Source: Chrysogorgia sp. JL179-B06 | Lineage: Eukaryota; Cnidaria; Anthozoa; Scleralcyonacea; Chrysogorgiidae | Reading direction: 5' to 3' | Length of the DNA: 64,000 nucleotides | Assembly: GCA_035772405.1 (NCBI GenBank) | Contig: JAYKKM010000350.1 | Location: forward strand, 930,001-994,000 | In this document: piece by piece, positions 34,301 to 46,174 of the stretch | Position numbering within the stretch: position 1 is the stretch's first letter | How the letters are laid out: the number at the start of each line of letters is the position of its first letter | Position numbers and translations under genes: made by a program | The notes under the pieces: model-generated | What the model saw: the letters and a program-made list of their open reading frames with translations, nothing else | Databases searched by the model: none | Told to the model about the DNA's origin: nothing

Positions 34301-37300
34301 AGGCTAAAAATCACGTATACAGTAGTTCTGCTACAGAGAGAGTAAAGTCTTTCGCGATCTCGCGTGACTTAAACGGAATTCTCGAACCTCTCACGCATCT
34401 ATGTACAGTTCTTAAGATAGCGAATGATAGCTGGATTCGTAACCAGGTAATGACGCTGGCGTAAACTTCATTGTTCTTGCTCGTGAGTTTATCTGCGAGA
34501 GTTCTTAAAAGGTTCTGACAGTCGGCTCCCATGCCCCCGTTTGTACCAAACACCAATGGTGTAAAAGTTCCCATTTCAACATCCATCACTCTCTGATTGT
34601 ATTTTCTCTTCTTCTCGTTTTCCTGCTCTCTGAAGATTGTTGCAGTGGACTTACCCTGGTTGGACCGGGAGTTTACATGCGTTACACGACGTCAAAAAAT
34701 GCTGTAACTCCTGGTGTCCAGAAACCTCCTGCCTTCATATCCAGTCTCGCTTCTTGACTTGTAACAGTGGATTGGAGGTTGAAAACTTCATTATCGAGTG
34801 GTTGCAGGTGTGGCTCTGTTTCCACATTTTTACACACTTTATTGATGTGTGATGTCAGGAGGTTCCGGATTGTGTCGTGTCTTTGAGCTACAAAGCCCCC
34901 CTTCTTACATGACAAAGCATGGTTGACTGTGAAGGTCTCCCCGCAAGCACAGAGACTAGGGAGATTAGGTAGAGCCATGTTATAACGAAGGCATAGGGAG
35001 TCCCTGAACTCCTGCTTGTTTAAAGCCAGTCCATACTCTTCAATTGGTGTTGCATTTAGCCACGAGCTGGCTCCCTTGTCTCTTGTCTGCTGAACCGCTT
35101 GGAGTTGATCAGGAGATAATGATTCATCAATCCTGTCTATTCTGGACTTTGTGGCGGCTCTCCTCTGAGTGTTAATTTCGCGCTTTCGTTCCTCCATTTG
35201 CTCTCGTGCTGGGATGGTGGAACTTTGTGCAACAATAGAATGAACATGTAGAGCTGTTATTTCAGATGATGCTTTGAACTGCTCTGGAGCTTCACGTTTA
35301 AGATCAGGAATTCCGATCCCGCCCTGTGCAGATGAAAGGGTAACAAGTTCTTTAAGTTCTCCAGGGAGGGGCTCAGCTCGTCCAAATAATGAAGGAAGGA
35401 GAGAATCATGAATCACTTCTTCGATTGGGTCCACATACTCCTCGAACGATTCAATGGTGCGCAGATAGTAAGTGAACTTGGATTTGAATCCTTTGGTGAA
35501 AGCGATATAGGCGGCGTGTGGTTGGCTTCTGCTAATCTCCACGAGAGACTCCATTTCTCCAAGCCACTTCTCGACCTTATCTTGACAATATTGGTCTTTA
35601 AAATCTTTAGATCCAATGACTGCACCGAGATGGCGTCTTCCATCGAGCGTTATGTTTACTTCATCGCCAAACACCTTCTTTGCATTCTTTGCCTGTTCAC
35701 TGGACTTGACAATAAGCAGCTTTTAGCTCCATTTACGATATATCCGTATTTTCTCCCTTCTTGACATAAGCTCTTGTACCATTGACAGAGTGACTCTATG
35801 GTTCCTGCGCCCGCGGAGTCATCTGCCAGCCAGACTTGCTTGACTTGTGGTGTTGATGCCCGGAGACTATTGATCATATGAACCGTGTTGATCGCATACC
35901 AGGGCATCGCTATCGGATCACCTTGGGTTGTACCCTCTTGGGAAAGGATCTCGCCTCCACCACTAATAAACAGCCTAGAGGGGCTTCTATATGTGTTGAT
36001 GACATACAAGGCGACTTCTTTACAAGTGATCCTAATATTATGCATAGCCACCGCCCTGTTCATCTGATTGAACGCGTTGGTTGCATCAATTAATAAGACT
36101 CCATCCGTCCCTTCCTCGTCAAATACCTGACTCATTGCATGTATGGCTGCTTCTGCTCCGGCACTGTGACTCGCACAGACTTGCAAGGGGCCGGCTGCCT
36201 TCTTTATCTCCTCTTTAAACATGGCCGAGGTAGTTTTGCCAATTATACGACGTAAAACCTCTCCCACTCCAATTGGTCTAACTCCTGGGTTCTTGTCCAG
36301 CGGTATCAACCTACAGGCAGTGTAGCCTTCAAGTAGGGAATGGTGATAATTTTTTTTGAGTAGGTTTCTCGTCAAAGTGGCAATCTCTTCCCTCAGTGTC
36401 TTCCCTTCTGCAGCAAAGTTCTTAGAGCAGAGAATTCGACGATACAGATCTGCATCCATACCGGAGGGGCCTGCGGAACCTTTTTGTTTTTAGGGCAGAA
36501 TCGAAGATCCGCTGTTCATCGATTAGGTCAAAAATACCCAGTGGAACGAGGTCTACAGGGCCATGCAGAAGACACTCCTCTTCGATTTCTGCGGGAGAAG
36601 GGTGTTTCTCTTTCAATTGGGTTAATACTTCATCAGACAGTTTCAACAATCCCGACGAATTCTCTTTATCCAGCATTTTGATCGCTGCCGTGAGTTTCCC
36701 TTGAAAGACCAACTTTGCAAAGGCTCTTGAGACGTCTTCAACCGATCTGGCTCTTTTGGAGTTGACAAATCTGTCTTGAATAAATCGTATTTCCTTCATT
36801 AACATATTCAAGTCGCCCTGTCTCCATAGAGCCAATCTCCGTTCTATCGCCACACTATGCTCTTTACTTTTGGAAGTAGCTGAAGGTTTTTGCAGAATTA
36901 CCGAAGGAAGCACCATAAATGCTTTCAAGGCGACTGAATTCAGATCTAAGTTGGAATTAAATTGCCTGAGCCAAAATATCAGCTCTTCGATGAACTGTTT
37001 GCCCACTCTACCCGAGGGTAAATTGAAAATATTCCTTCGGTAGTGAACAACCTCGTTATAGATTTTATTTATTTCGTCGCAAAAGTTTTGGTGACTGACG
37101 TTTCCCCACATTTTGGCCTCGATTTCGGAGGGGTACACGTCAAACTGCGGTAAATCTGGATGGATTTGGGATGTTTTTGTACTCGCTGGTGTTAATTCGA
37201 GTGCTTCTTTGACAGGGCAGTTAATTGGTCTCATGGGGACGGAGTTAGACTTTGTTGTCATGTCTTCTGTATGCAAATTCGCTTCTGCTTGAAAATCACA

Positions 37301-39394
37301 GCTGTTGTAATTTTGCATATGCAAATTTACTTCTGCTTGTAGATCACAACTGTTGTTATTTTGCGAATTTTCCAATCCATCCATATTATTCCCTGTACTT
37401 TCACATCCAATATCCTTGCGGACGACTTCCCCTCTCTTTTCTTGCATCTTCTCGAGTCTCTGAGCCTGGTCGCGAAGATTCTGACCGGACAAACCAAGCC
37501 CGTTATACCCTATTGTTTCCCACAGATCTTTCATTACAGCCATGTAGCCTTTTTTCCTTCCCGAGTCAAATCGCGGAGGGTTGCTCGACTTAGTCGATAC
37601 AAGAGCTTTCTGCTTGCATTCTAGTAAATCATCATTCATTTTATCCGTCCATTGAATCTTGTTATTCATTTTTCGCTGTGTTCCTGTCGAGGCCATGACA
37701 GCGCCGTCTCTCTCGTAGTAATAATAATAATAATAATAGTGAAGCATGTTATGTCAAGGCACCTAAGGCCACAAGAAGTAGCTTGATGCCTCATTTAAGG
37801 AACCAGGGTTAAGATGGTTTGCTGTGATTAACAATTAATAATAATAATAACATAAAATTAGATACGTGAATTAATGGCAGCGAGTTATCCCCAAATACAA
37901 TGCTTCACAGCATTAACATGTGTATTTATAAGCCATAGACGATCTCAGCGACATGGAAATTCGGTCTTTAAAAGTAAATAAACGAAATTTATATATCATG
38001 CATAAACATATATATGTTGTCCTACTACTGCCTGTCTTCGAAGTATAGCGCCACTCGCTAATAATCTGCACATAATCTTTTTTAGGATTGACACGCTCCT
38101 CCATAATCTAGAGGTAGAAAACAAGATTTCATTGCGGTGGAAATCCGAAGACGAAAAATTCTTGAAAACCAAAGAACAAATTTCTGACAACAAGGCCAAA
38201 AGCTGTCTCCAGAATTTGAGAAAACATATTGTTGAACGATGGTTCCTGTTAAGTCTGAAGTCAAAATACTTTGGTATGTAACTTTGTGAATGTCATATTA
38301 ACAGAATTAGGAATATATTGTTTGAAGCTTTGAATTTGAGGAAACATCCATGTTTCTAAGATTTTATTAGCTTAGTTTCGTTCCATGTGCCAGGGATATC
38401 AGCTTTGCCACAGAATAAAGATTAACGTTAGATCTTTATTCTTTGGTTTTACTGAATGTTGCATGCATGTTTGGATAAACGTCAATCACGTAGACAACCA
38501 GTTGTATTACGTGTAGTTGACGTTTCCAAACACCATGATGTAACGTTCAGTAAAGCTCTGATGATGTCCCTGGCAGGGACGAAAAGCAAAGCTAATAAAA
38601 TCTTAGAACTAGGAATATTCATAAATTGTAGTAGTGGTAAACTCGATTTAATATAATTTTTTTTACTTCTTACAGAAGGGCAAACCCTTGCTGCCAGGTT
38701 AGCCAAGCAAATCAATCGCGTAACGAAGAGGGTAAAGAAGATTATAGATGGTTATAATAAGATGGAACATGGACAATCATCGTCATTTCAATTTGCGCTC
38801 AATTATGAAGAAATTAAAGATCCTGACAGCACATTCTGGTCTTCAATTACGGGTGCTAGTACTGAGAATGATATTCCTTTTGTTTTGAAGCGCAAAGCAA
38901 TTGACTTATACTTTATGACAAAGCGGTGCATGGAAGAGAAAGCCCTTGTAGAGGATGAAATGAAAAACACTTGCGAATACTACAATCAACAACACGTCAT
39001 CCTTCAAAACTTTATCGTTGATGATTCACTTGCCGAAAACGAAGAAACTGATGAGGTTTCCGGAGCAAAGCACTTTGTGCGTTTGAAACTGCTGAACACG
39101 GAGTCGACGATGACTTTTCTTCTTAATAAATTTAGCCTATACATTGATGTTTCGTTCCCTCAATTTAAATCGTCGAATCAAGAGCGAGATGCAACAGGAT
39201 CAGCCATGGTTCTCGCAGAAGCTCGAGAAGAAGAAGAGGACTTCTCAATGAATCAACCAATAACTGCGGACATGGATGAAATCGCCTATGATGAGACTGA
39301 TTCAGAAGATGATGAGACTGATTCAGAAGATGAGGAAACCGACATTGGCGAGAGTATATTAAATACAGCAGAAGCGCAAATCTTTCTAAACTAA
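31383..39394 (+). CDS. KDZ-type transposase gene, 10 exons, N-terminus missing
   Basis: Exons that keep phase throughout: 31383-31559, 31756-31892, 32142-32256, 32427-32510, 32787-32968, 33096-33166, 33573-33647, 33758-33878, 38086-38273, 38676-39394. Landmarks of the Kyakuja-Dileera-Zisupton family: ALSETAVFGRGCRHEFP (exon 2), NILYDISCMLVKHL (exon 3), VFHCYGHEGECQ (exon 4), VGFGLTDGEMLERLW (exon 5, likely catalytic Glu), and a long C-terminal helical exon ending in an acidic tail. Exon 1 starts at a normal acceptor just after the Penelope-like element, so the original first exons are probably lost or displaced. The intron before exon 9 contains an RLE-type retrotransposon. No frameshift in any visible exon, which sets it apart from its neighbours. 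Confidence 0.65.
32257..32392 (+). repeat. (TTTC)n/(TTTG)n microsatellite in a KDZ intron
   Basis: Runs of tttctttgtttctttcg-type units produce the spurious open frames that cross this part. Confidence 0.8.
34110..37740 (-). mobile_element. RLE-type non-LTR retrotransposon, decayed
   Basis: Lies on the minus strand inside the KDZ intron. Its 3' end abuts (aataat)n/poly-T at 34110-34165 and its 5' end abuts a (taa)n run at 37721-37738. One long coding region fills the space. Confidence 0.6.
34311..37696 (-). pseudogene. RT with C-terminal zinc knuckle and restriction-like endonuclease
   Basis: Three frame changes (near 36440, 35665 and 34690) split one long protein. The N-terminal part (from MASTGT at 37696) is helical, with no clear domain. 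The RT core has GYTACRLIPLDKNPG, VLLIDATNAFNQMN (motif A), TTQGDPIAM (motif B) and VWLADDSAGAG (motif C). The C-terminus has a CxCx7Hx4C knuckle (CACGETFTVNHALSC), then ARLDMKAGGFW...AFFDV and KKRKYNQRV, the PD-(D/E)XK residues of a restriction-like endonuclease. This architecture marks R2/Hero-like LINEs. It is a dead copy. Confidence 0.7.
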
Positions 39395-39413
39395 TGTATT
39401 ACTAAGGCTTAGC

Positions 39414-40032
39414 CCTTAGGGACTGTTTATATGGGAGGCAGGACGTGACAAGTAAACGGGACGGGCGCTTCAAATCCAGAGTTTAAATGTATAATGAGAA
39501 TGTTTTCGGGCGAGACAATTATACACCCTTGACATTTCGCGCTCGAAGAAGACTGGCCAAATTGATCAAAAACAAAGCTACAAACTACAGAATATCACAG
39601 AGCGATCGATGGATATGGCTAGTATTTGCAAGCTATGGTTAGGCCTACCAGTAGCTCGCAAATGGTAATATTGACAGTTGTTGTCCTATATATTACTCAT
39701 CTGTATTGGATAAACAGCTCCCTAAACTAGAAACGATTTTCCGATATTATCCCGGTTAGGCGGGACGGGGCATAGACATCTTTCATAATAGTTGCCATTT
39801 TAAAAATTTTTTATGCGCATATAAATTAGCCTTTACAACCTCGTTCGGAAGAAAAGATTCTTTTGAATTACTGACACACAAACGATCGGGCACTAAAGGC
39901 TAATTAAGATGCACATATAAAAGAATATTTAATATAGCCGCCATTATATGAATAAAGGCAAATATAAGCTGGTGACGATCCCGCTTAACCTGCATCCCGC
40001 TTAACAATCCCGCTTCTCATATAAACAGCCCC
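39414..40032. repeat. MITE-like element with mirrored ends
   Basis: Left end agggactgtttatatgggag; right end mirrored as ctcatataaacagcccct. Both ends also share gcggga-type strings. No coding capacity inside. Confidence 0.55.
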
Positions 40033-40076
40033 TAAGTTTGATAGAGGAAACTGCATGAGTTGCCACGGCCCGTTAT

Positions 40077-42372
40077 ATGTAAAAATATATCTTGACACGG
40101 ATAACATGCAGTCGTGATAAGTTTTCTGAAAATATATCTTGATACAGCTAACAGTCGTGATAAGTTTTCTGAAAATATATCTTGATACGGCTAACAGTCG
40201 TGATAAGTTTTCTGAAAATATATCTTGATACGGCTAACAGTCGTGATAAGTTTTATGAAAATATATCTTGATACGGCTAACAGTCGTGATAAGTTTTACG
40301 AAAATATATCTTGATACGGCTAACAGTCGTGATAAGTTTTACGAAAATATATCTTGATACGCTAACAGTCGTGATAAGTTTTATGAAAATATATCTTGAT
40401 ACGGCTAACAGTCGTGATAAGTTTTATGAAAATATATCTTGATACGGCTAACAGTCGTGATAAGTTTTATGAAAATATATCTTGATATGGCTATAACAGT
40501 CGTGATAAGTTTTATGAAAATATATCTTGGTACGGCTATAACAGTCGTGATAAGTTTTATGAAAATATATCTTGATACGGCTAACAGTCGTGATAAGTTT
40601 TATGAAAATATATCTTGAACAGTCGTGATAAGTTTTATGAAAATATATCTTGAACAGTCGTGATAAGTTTTATGAAAATATATCTTGATACGGCTATAAC
40701 AGTTGTGATAAGTTTTATGAAAATATATCTTGATACGGCTAACAGTCGTGATAAGTTTTATGAAAATATATCTTGATATGGCTATAACAGTCGTGATAAG
40801 TTTTATGAAAATATATCTTGGTACGGCTAACAGTCGTGATAAGTTTTATGAAAATATATCTTGATACGGCTAACAGTCGTGATAAGTTTTATGAAAATAT
40901 ATCTTGAACAGTCGTGATAAGTTTTATGAAAATATATCTTGAACAGTCGTGATAAGTTTTATGAAAATATATCTTGATACGGCTATAACAGTTGTGATAA
41001 GTTTTATGAAAATATATCTTGATACGGCTAACAGTCGTGATAAGTTTTATGAAAATATATCTTGATATGGCTATAACAGTCGTGATAAGTTTTATGAAAA
41101 TATATCTTGAACAGTCGTGATAAGTTTTATGAAAATATATCTTGAACAGTCGTGATAAGTTTTATGAAAATATATCTTGATACGGCTATAACAGTTGTGA
41201 TAAGTTTTATGAAAATATATCTTGATACGGCTAACAGTCGTGATAAGTTTTATGAAAATATATCTTGATATGGCTATAACAGTCGTGATAAGTTTTATGA
41301 AAATATATCTTGATACGGCTAACAGTCGTGATAAGTTTTATGAAAATATATCTTGATACGGCTAACAGTCGTGATAAGTTTTATGAAAATATATCTTGAT
41401 ACGGCTAAACAGTCGTGATAAGTTTTATGAAAATATATCTTGATACGGCTATAACAGTCGTGATAAGTTTTATGAAAATATATCTTGATACGGCTAACAG
41501 TTGTGATAAGTTTTATGAAAATATATCTTGATACGGCTAACAGTCGTGATATGTTTTATGAAAATATATCTTGAACAGTCGTGATAAGTTTTATGAAAAT
41601 ATATCTTGATACGGCTAACAGTCGTGATAAGTTTTATGAAAATATATCTTGATACGGCTAACAGTCGTGATAAGTTTTATGAAAATATATCTTGATACGG
41701 CTAACAGTCGTGATAAGTTTTATGAAAATATATCTTGATACGGCTATAACAGTCGTGATAAGTTTTATGAAAATATATCTTGATACGGCTAACAGTCGTG
41801 ATAAGTTTTATGAAAATATATCTTGATACGGCTAACAGTCGTGATAAGTTTTATGAAAATATATCTTGATACGGCTAACAGTCGTGATATGTTTTATGAA
41901 AATATATCTTGAACAGTCGTGATAAGTTTTATGAAAATATATCTTGATACGGCTAACAGTCGTGATAAGTTTTATGAAAATATATCTTGATACGGCTATA
42001 ACAGTCGTGATAAGTTTAATGAAAATATATCTTGATACGGCTAACAGTCGTGATAAGTTTTATGAAAATATATCTTGATACGGCTAACAGTCGTGATAAG
42101 TTTTATGAAAATATATCTTGATACGGCTAACAGTCGTGATAAGTTTTATGAAAATATATCTTGATACGGCTAACAGTCGTGATAAGTTTTATGAAAATAT
42201 ATCTTGAACAGTCGTGATAAGTTTTATGAAAATATATCTTGATACGGCTAACAGTCGTGATAAGTTTTATGAAAATATATCTTGATATGGCTATAACAGT
42301 CGTGATAAGTTTTATGAAAATATATCTTGATATGGTTAACAGTCGTGATTAGTTTTATGAAAATATATCTTG
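40077..42372 (+). repeat. 43-bp minisatellite, about 55 copies
   Basis: Consensus block aacagtcgtgataagtttta followed by tgaaaatatatcttgatacggct. Length variants: 43 bp (..cggctaacag), 46 bp (..cggctataacag) and a 32-bp form that lacks gatacggct (..cttgaacagtcg). The variants occur in runs that repeat as larger blocks, so the array grew by amplification of multi-unit segments. Not CRISPR: there are no unique spacers. Confidence 0.95.
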
Positions 42373-42377
42373 TCTAA

Positions 42378-42575
42378 GGGGTGCTTGAGAAGGGCTGAGA
42401 TTTCAGCCCGGCTACTGAGGTATGGTAAATTACGGAGTATGGAAAATCATTTAAATAGATTTGTTTTATGCCATATTTGTTACCGCTTGACCGCTTTCGA
42501 CACCGTGATTTCTATTCTCCCTCTTTACCATACCTCAGTAGCCGGGCTGAAATTTCTCCATGTGTAAGCACCCCC
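42378..42575. mobile_element. MITE inserted in the end of the minisatellite
   Basis: Ends ggggtgctt and aagcacccc are mirrored. The subterminal ttcagcccggctactgaggt reappears inverted as acctcagtagccgggctgaa. TAA flanks both sides (42375-42377, 42576-42578), a 3-bp duplication as in PIF/Harbinger elements. The array motif resumes right after it (taacagtcg). Confidence 0.75.
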
Positions 42576-43104
42576 TAACAGTCGCGATTTAGTTTAATGG
42601 ATAAATTAGGGTCAGGGTTACTTATTTGGTGCAAAATACATTTGGGTGTTACGGTTGATTTTTTAGAATTTCGGCTTGAGCCGAAAATGTTTCAGTAAAT
42701 AAACATGACAAGGGTGAACAGTCGTGATAAGGTTTGTCCGATCAATCGGCATGCCAGTCAATCGGGATGAAAATAATATAAATTAAATAAATGAATATAT
42801 GAAAATAAAATAAATTAAAGAAAATAGAATAAAATAAATTTCAGTCCGTGGTTGAAACTCTCCATATAATCGCCCGCTGCAGTCTCGATCAGTTGTCAGT
42901 TTAGCTGCGTGACGACACCTGGCGTGTCGCTAAATATGATGGGGATTCATATATATAACACAGTAATCGATCTCATTCGCGCATAGTCATACATGATCAT
43001 TGACATCCAAACATCTGCTACATTCGCTAAGGCGAAACATTATATAACTATTATATTTCAACTTCTTGACAACAACTGATAATTCAACGGACACAACTGA
43101 TATT

Positions 43105-44165
43105 TTCGTACCTAGGGCATTTTGCCTCCACGGTGGAAGGTCGGCGAAAATGGCTGCTATTGGCTGGTCACACGACACCCAGAATTTCTGGGTGTTTTGA
43201 TATGATAATTTATGATAATTTAGCTCATTCGTCTTTGTTTACTCTGTTGATGTGATAATGATGAGAAATATGCAACGCTCTGCAGACTTGTTCATGTAAA
43301 GTATTCATCGTAAAACCAACTAATTCATAACACATTCATGATTATCTCGTATAAATATCATGGACGAACAAGTAGATATATGGAATGCAGACATGCAGTT
43401 CTTAATTGACAATAAACCAAAGCCCTTATATTTCTTATTTCTGGTAAAATTGAAAGGCGATGAAATTTCTTAACATGTGGATTTAGATGAATAAGGCCAA
43501 GTAAAAAAACACATATGTTTCTCGTCCCCGCCCGCTTCCTTTTTCTTGGCCGCTTCCTTTCTCTTTTTTTTTTTGCTGGTTTTCCTCTACAAATTTCGCT
43601 TCATGTTTTTGAACTTTATTTTTGATTTATTGAAGTATTAATCTGGAAACTACTGCGGGCTCATTCAAAATCCTATCCGCTGACCAAATTCAACACCTTC
43701 ACGAACTCAAATACGAACTCATATTTTTGTTCACGTGCTTGTGATGCTTGGCTGCATATTCATGAATGTTTTTTGTTTTAACCCATATTTAAACGTTTGG
43801 TTTTTAACGTTTGGTTTTCGTTTGCTCGAGGATCAGAACGGCAGATAAAGTATTAAAACCATGGTATGCGTTATTACGTTACGAGACATTAAAAAATTTA
43901 GTTACTTAAATAAAGCCTTTTGTACTAAACTGTATGAAAGCTTATTACTTTGGCTAAGAAAAAAAAAAATGCCCCTCTTCCCTGCTTTTTGGCAGAAATC
44001 CGGACGAGAAACATATGTTTTTTTTTACTTGGCCTAAATTATACTCTAGCTGAATTAATCGAGTTTTGGAACTGGCCAATTATAAGATTATGGAATCGAC
44101 CAGCCGATCCCAGGGCCATTTTCGCCGACCTTCAACCGAGGAGGCAAAATGCCCTGGGTACGAGG
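43105..44165. repeat. Foldback element of about 1 kb
   Basis: The outer left block cctagggcattttgcctcc is mirrored on the right as ggaggcaaaatgccctggg. An inner block, caagtaaaaaaacacatatg, is mirrored as catatgttttttttacttgg. The centre is unique AT-rich sequence. It ends about 20 bp from the stop codon of the small gene at 44185. Confidence 0.65.
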
Positions 44166-44184
44166 TTGAAATAAAATAGCTAAT

Positions 44185-45520
44185 TCAAGTATCGGTGTCT
44201 TCATCACTACTGTCGTCTTCATCGTGTTGCGGAATGCAGTTATAATAAATAATTTCTGCAATGTTTCTGTTGCACTCCTCTTTTTTTTCTATAGCAAAAA
44301 TCAGCACCTACAATTAAAGAAAAAATATATGCCATGGAAATTAAGTAAACTTATTTCATTTTACGAATAAATTGGAAATATTTTTCACAAAAATATAAAA
44401 GTTTATTTATTAAAAAATCGGTCCGTACTGATCGTAAATTTTTTTAAATTTAATCCCACAAGGCGGTACGTCATATGTTAATCTATAAGTTTACAAACAC
44501 GCATAGGGTTAGCGGTAAGAATTTTGTGTTAGGGGTTTGGAATCAAACTATAAACAGCACTTTGTCGATATGACGTCAGTACCCATGTTTGTCATAATTA
44601 TTGCGGCCATAACAAAAAAAAGAGCTCGTTTGCAATCATTTGTGCATCAAATTTGGTTTGTTTGTCCGCATTTTGAGCTATTAATAGCAACCGCTTAAAG
44701 GGCTATTAAGGCAAAGCGAAAAGGTGGTGAACTGCCTAGATTTTTAGGAACAAAATACTGACGTTTTTTCATGTGTCGAATCTAATGTAAATGAGCAAAA
44801 TCCTTTGTTCAAGCTCATTTGCATTACTTTGCTATATATCCAAAACACTGCCTACGCAGCACTCTTTAGAAATTGGGGCATGTCTTATAAGACCATGCTT
44901 ATGATGATTTGGCATGAGATCATGCTGCTTGACTGTAGGGTCCTCGGTCCGAACGTTCAGTCCCAGTACGGAGTCGGGACCTCCTGTTTGGTACATAAAA
45001 TATATTTTTATTTACATACTTACTTCAATAAACACCACTTCCTCGACATATTTCGCGTATGCGAAATTGCTTTGGTCAAACTTTGGCCAGATTTCGTTGA
45101 CAATGCGTTTCGTTTGTTTCAAGATACTTGTACGCTAAAATATAAATATTATAAAAATTCTAAAATATTGTGCTCAAAGAAGAACTTGAATGCTGAAAAT
45201 ATCAATTTTCACTTATATGAATTCTAAAATACCTGTCTGCAGTTAAACGGTCCACAGTAAGCTAGCTGTTTTAATTCCCGTTCAGCCTTTGAGCTGTTTC
45301 CACGCTCGGAAAACAGGCGATGCCGTTTGCTTGCCAACTTACTTCTGCTAATTCGATGAAGACGACTCTAAAGATATCTTGAATTAGCAAAACTTTTGCA
45401 AAAGAATAATTTTCTTATTTCTCATACAGGGAAAACTATTGCGCATGCTAATTTAGTATTTACCTTTAATCCTCTAAAGGCTGGAAGAGACAAATTTAAG
45501 CCAGAGTAATCCTTGGTCAT
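44185..45520 (-). CDS. Small four-exon gene, 141 residues, unknown function
   Basis: Exons: 45520-45464 (19 codons, ATG start), 45367-45233 (45), 45134-45024 (37) and 44307-44185 (40 plus TGA). Every intron is GT-AG and every junction is phase 0: AAG|gtaaat, ttag|AGT; CAG|gtattt, tttag|CGT; GAA|gtaagt, gtag|GTG. The product is basic in exon 2 (SRLHRISRSKLASKRHR), helical in exon 3 and ends in an acidic tail (DEDDSSDEDTDT). I recognise no domain. Introns are only 96 to 717 bp. The last base of an upstream acceptor (tttcag) sits 1 nt before the ATG, so an earlier 5' exon is likely. The consistent phases are unlikely by chance. Confidence 0.6.
44585..44800. repeat. Dispersed repeat, mate of 2240-2400 and 12737-12795
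   Basis: The first half is the reverse complement of 2240-2400. The following part, gaaaaggtggtgaactgcc to ctgacgttt, matches 12737-12795. Confidence 0.6.
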
Positions 45521-45562
45521 CCTGAAATAGGATTAATCGAGACTGTTAAATTACATAAAGAA

Positions 45563-46174
45563 AGAAAGAAAGAAAGAATGAATGGCTAAATATGGGGCGA
45601 ACAACACTCTTTCCCAAAGAAGGTGAATGGGATGCTGGGAACCATCGACCAATAACGTGTCTAAATACGATGTATAAACTCACAACATCAGTAGCCCTGC
45701 CCATTATTGATAACCACCTAAAACATCACGAATTCCTCCAACGAGATCACAGAGGGGCCAAAGAAGGAGTATCGGGTTGTGTTGACAATCTCTTGATAGA
45801 TAAACTTGTTCTTGAAGATGTTAAAGAGAAGAGACGTAATATGGCGTGTGCTTGGGTGGATGTACGGAAAGCTTATGACAGCGTAGATTACAGCGTTCTC
45901 GCAAAAGTTTTGGAGATTCATAGATTCCCTAAAACTCTCATACTTATCATCATGAAACTTGTAACCACGTGTTCTATTACACTGGTTGCTAAAACGAGAG
46001 CAGGTATGCAAGAATCATCCAAGATAACGTTAAGAAAAGGCCTACTCCAAGGTGACTCGTTGTGCCCGAAACTCTTCACCATCTACCTTAACCCAATCGC
46101 ATGGAAATTACGAGCTACAGAGGGATATATTTTAAGTAAACCAGTAAAACTGAAGATTACACACCTGATATTCA
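45563..46174 (+). pseudogene. LINE reverse transcriptase, left part cut by the Polinton
   Basis: After a (aaag)n run at 45563-45583 the frame gives RT motifs: NHRPITCLNTMYK, WVDVRKAYDSVDYSVL (motif A) and RKGLLQGDSLCPKLFTIYL (motif B). The frame is interrupted at 46175 by the Polinton terminus and resumes at 63807 in the same frame with the FIDD catalytic box (motif C). The family resembles R2-like LINEs of cnidarians. The upstream half of the LINE is missing. Confidence 0.75.
46169..46174. repeat. Polinton target site duplication, left copy
   Basis: tattca directly before the terminal repeat; identical to 63801-63806. Six bp is the usual length for Polintons. Confidence 0.95.

Noticed and set aside
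40077..42372. Resemblance of the 43-bp array to a CRISPR array
   Set aside because: The whole unit is repeated, there are no unique spacers, and the context is eukaryotic.
44805..45227. A 140-codon plus-strand frame
   Set aside because: Covers a minus-strand exon with good splice sites; it lacks any domain and has a random composition.
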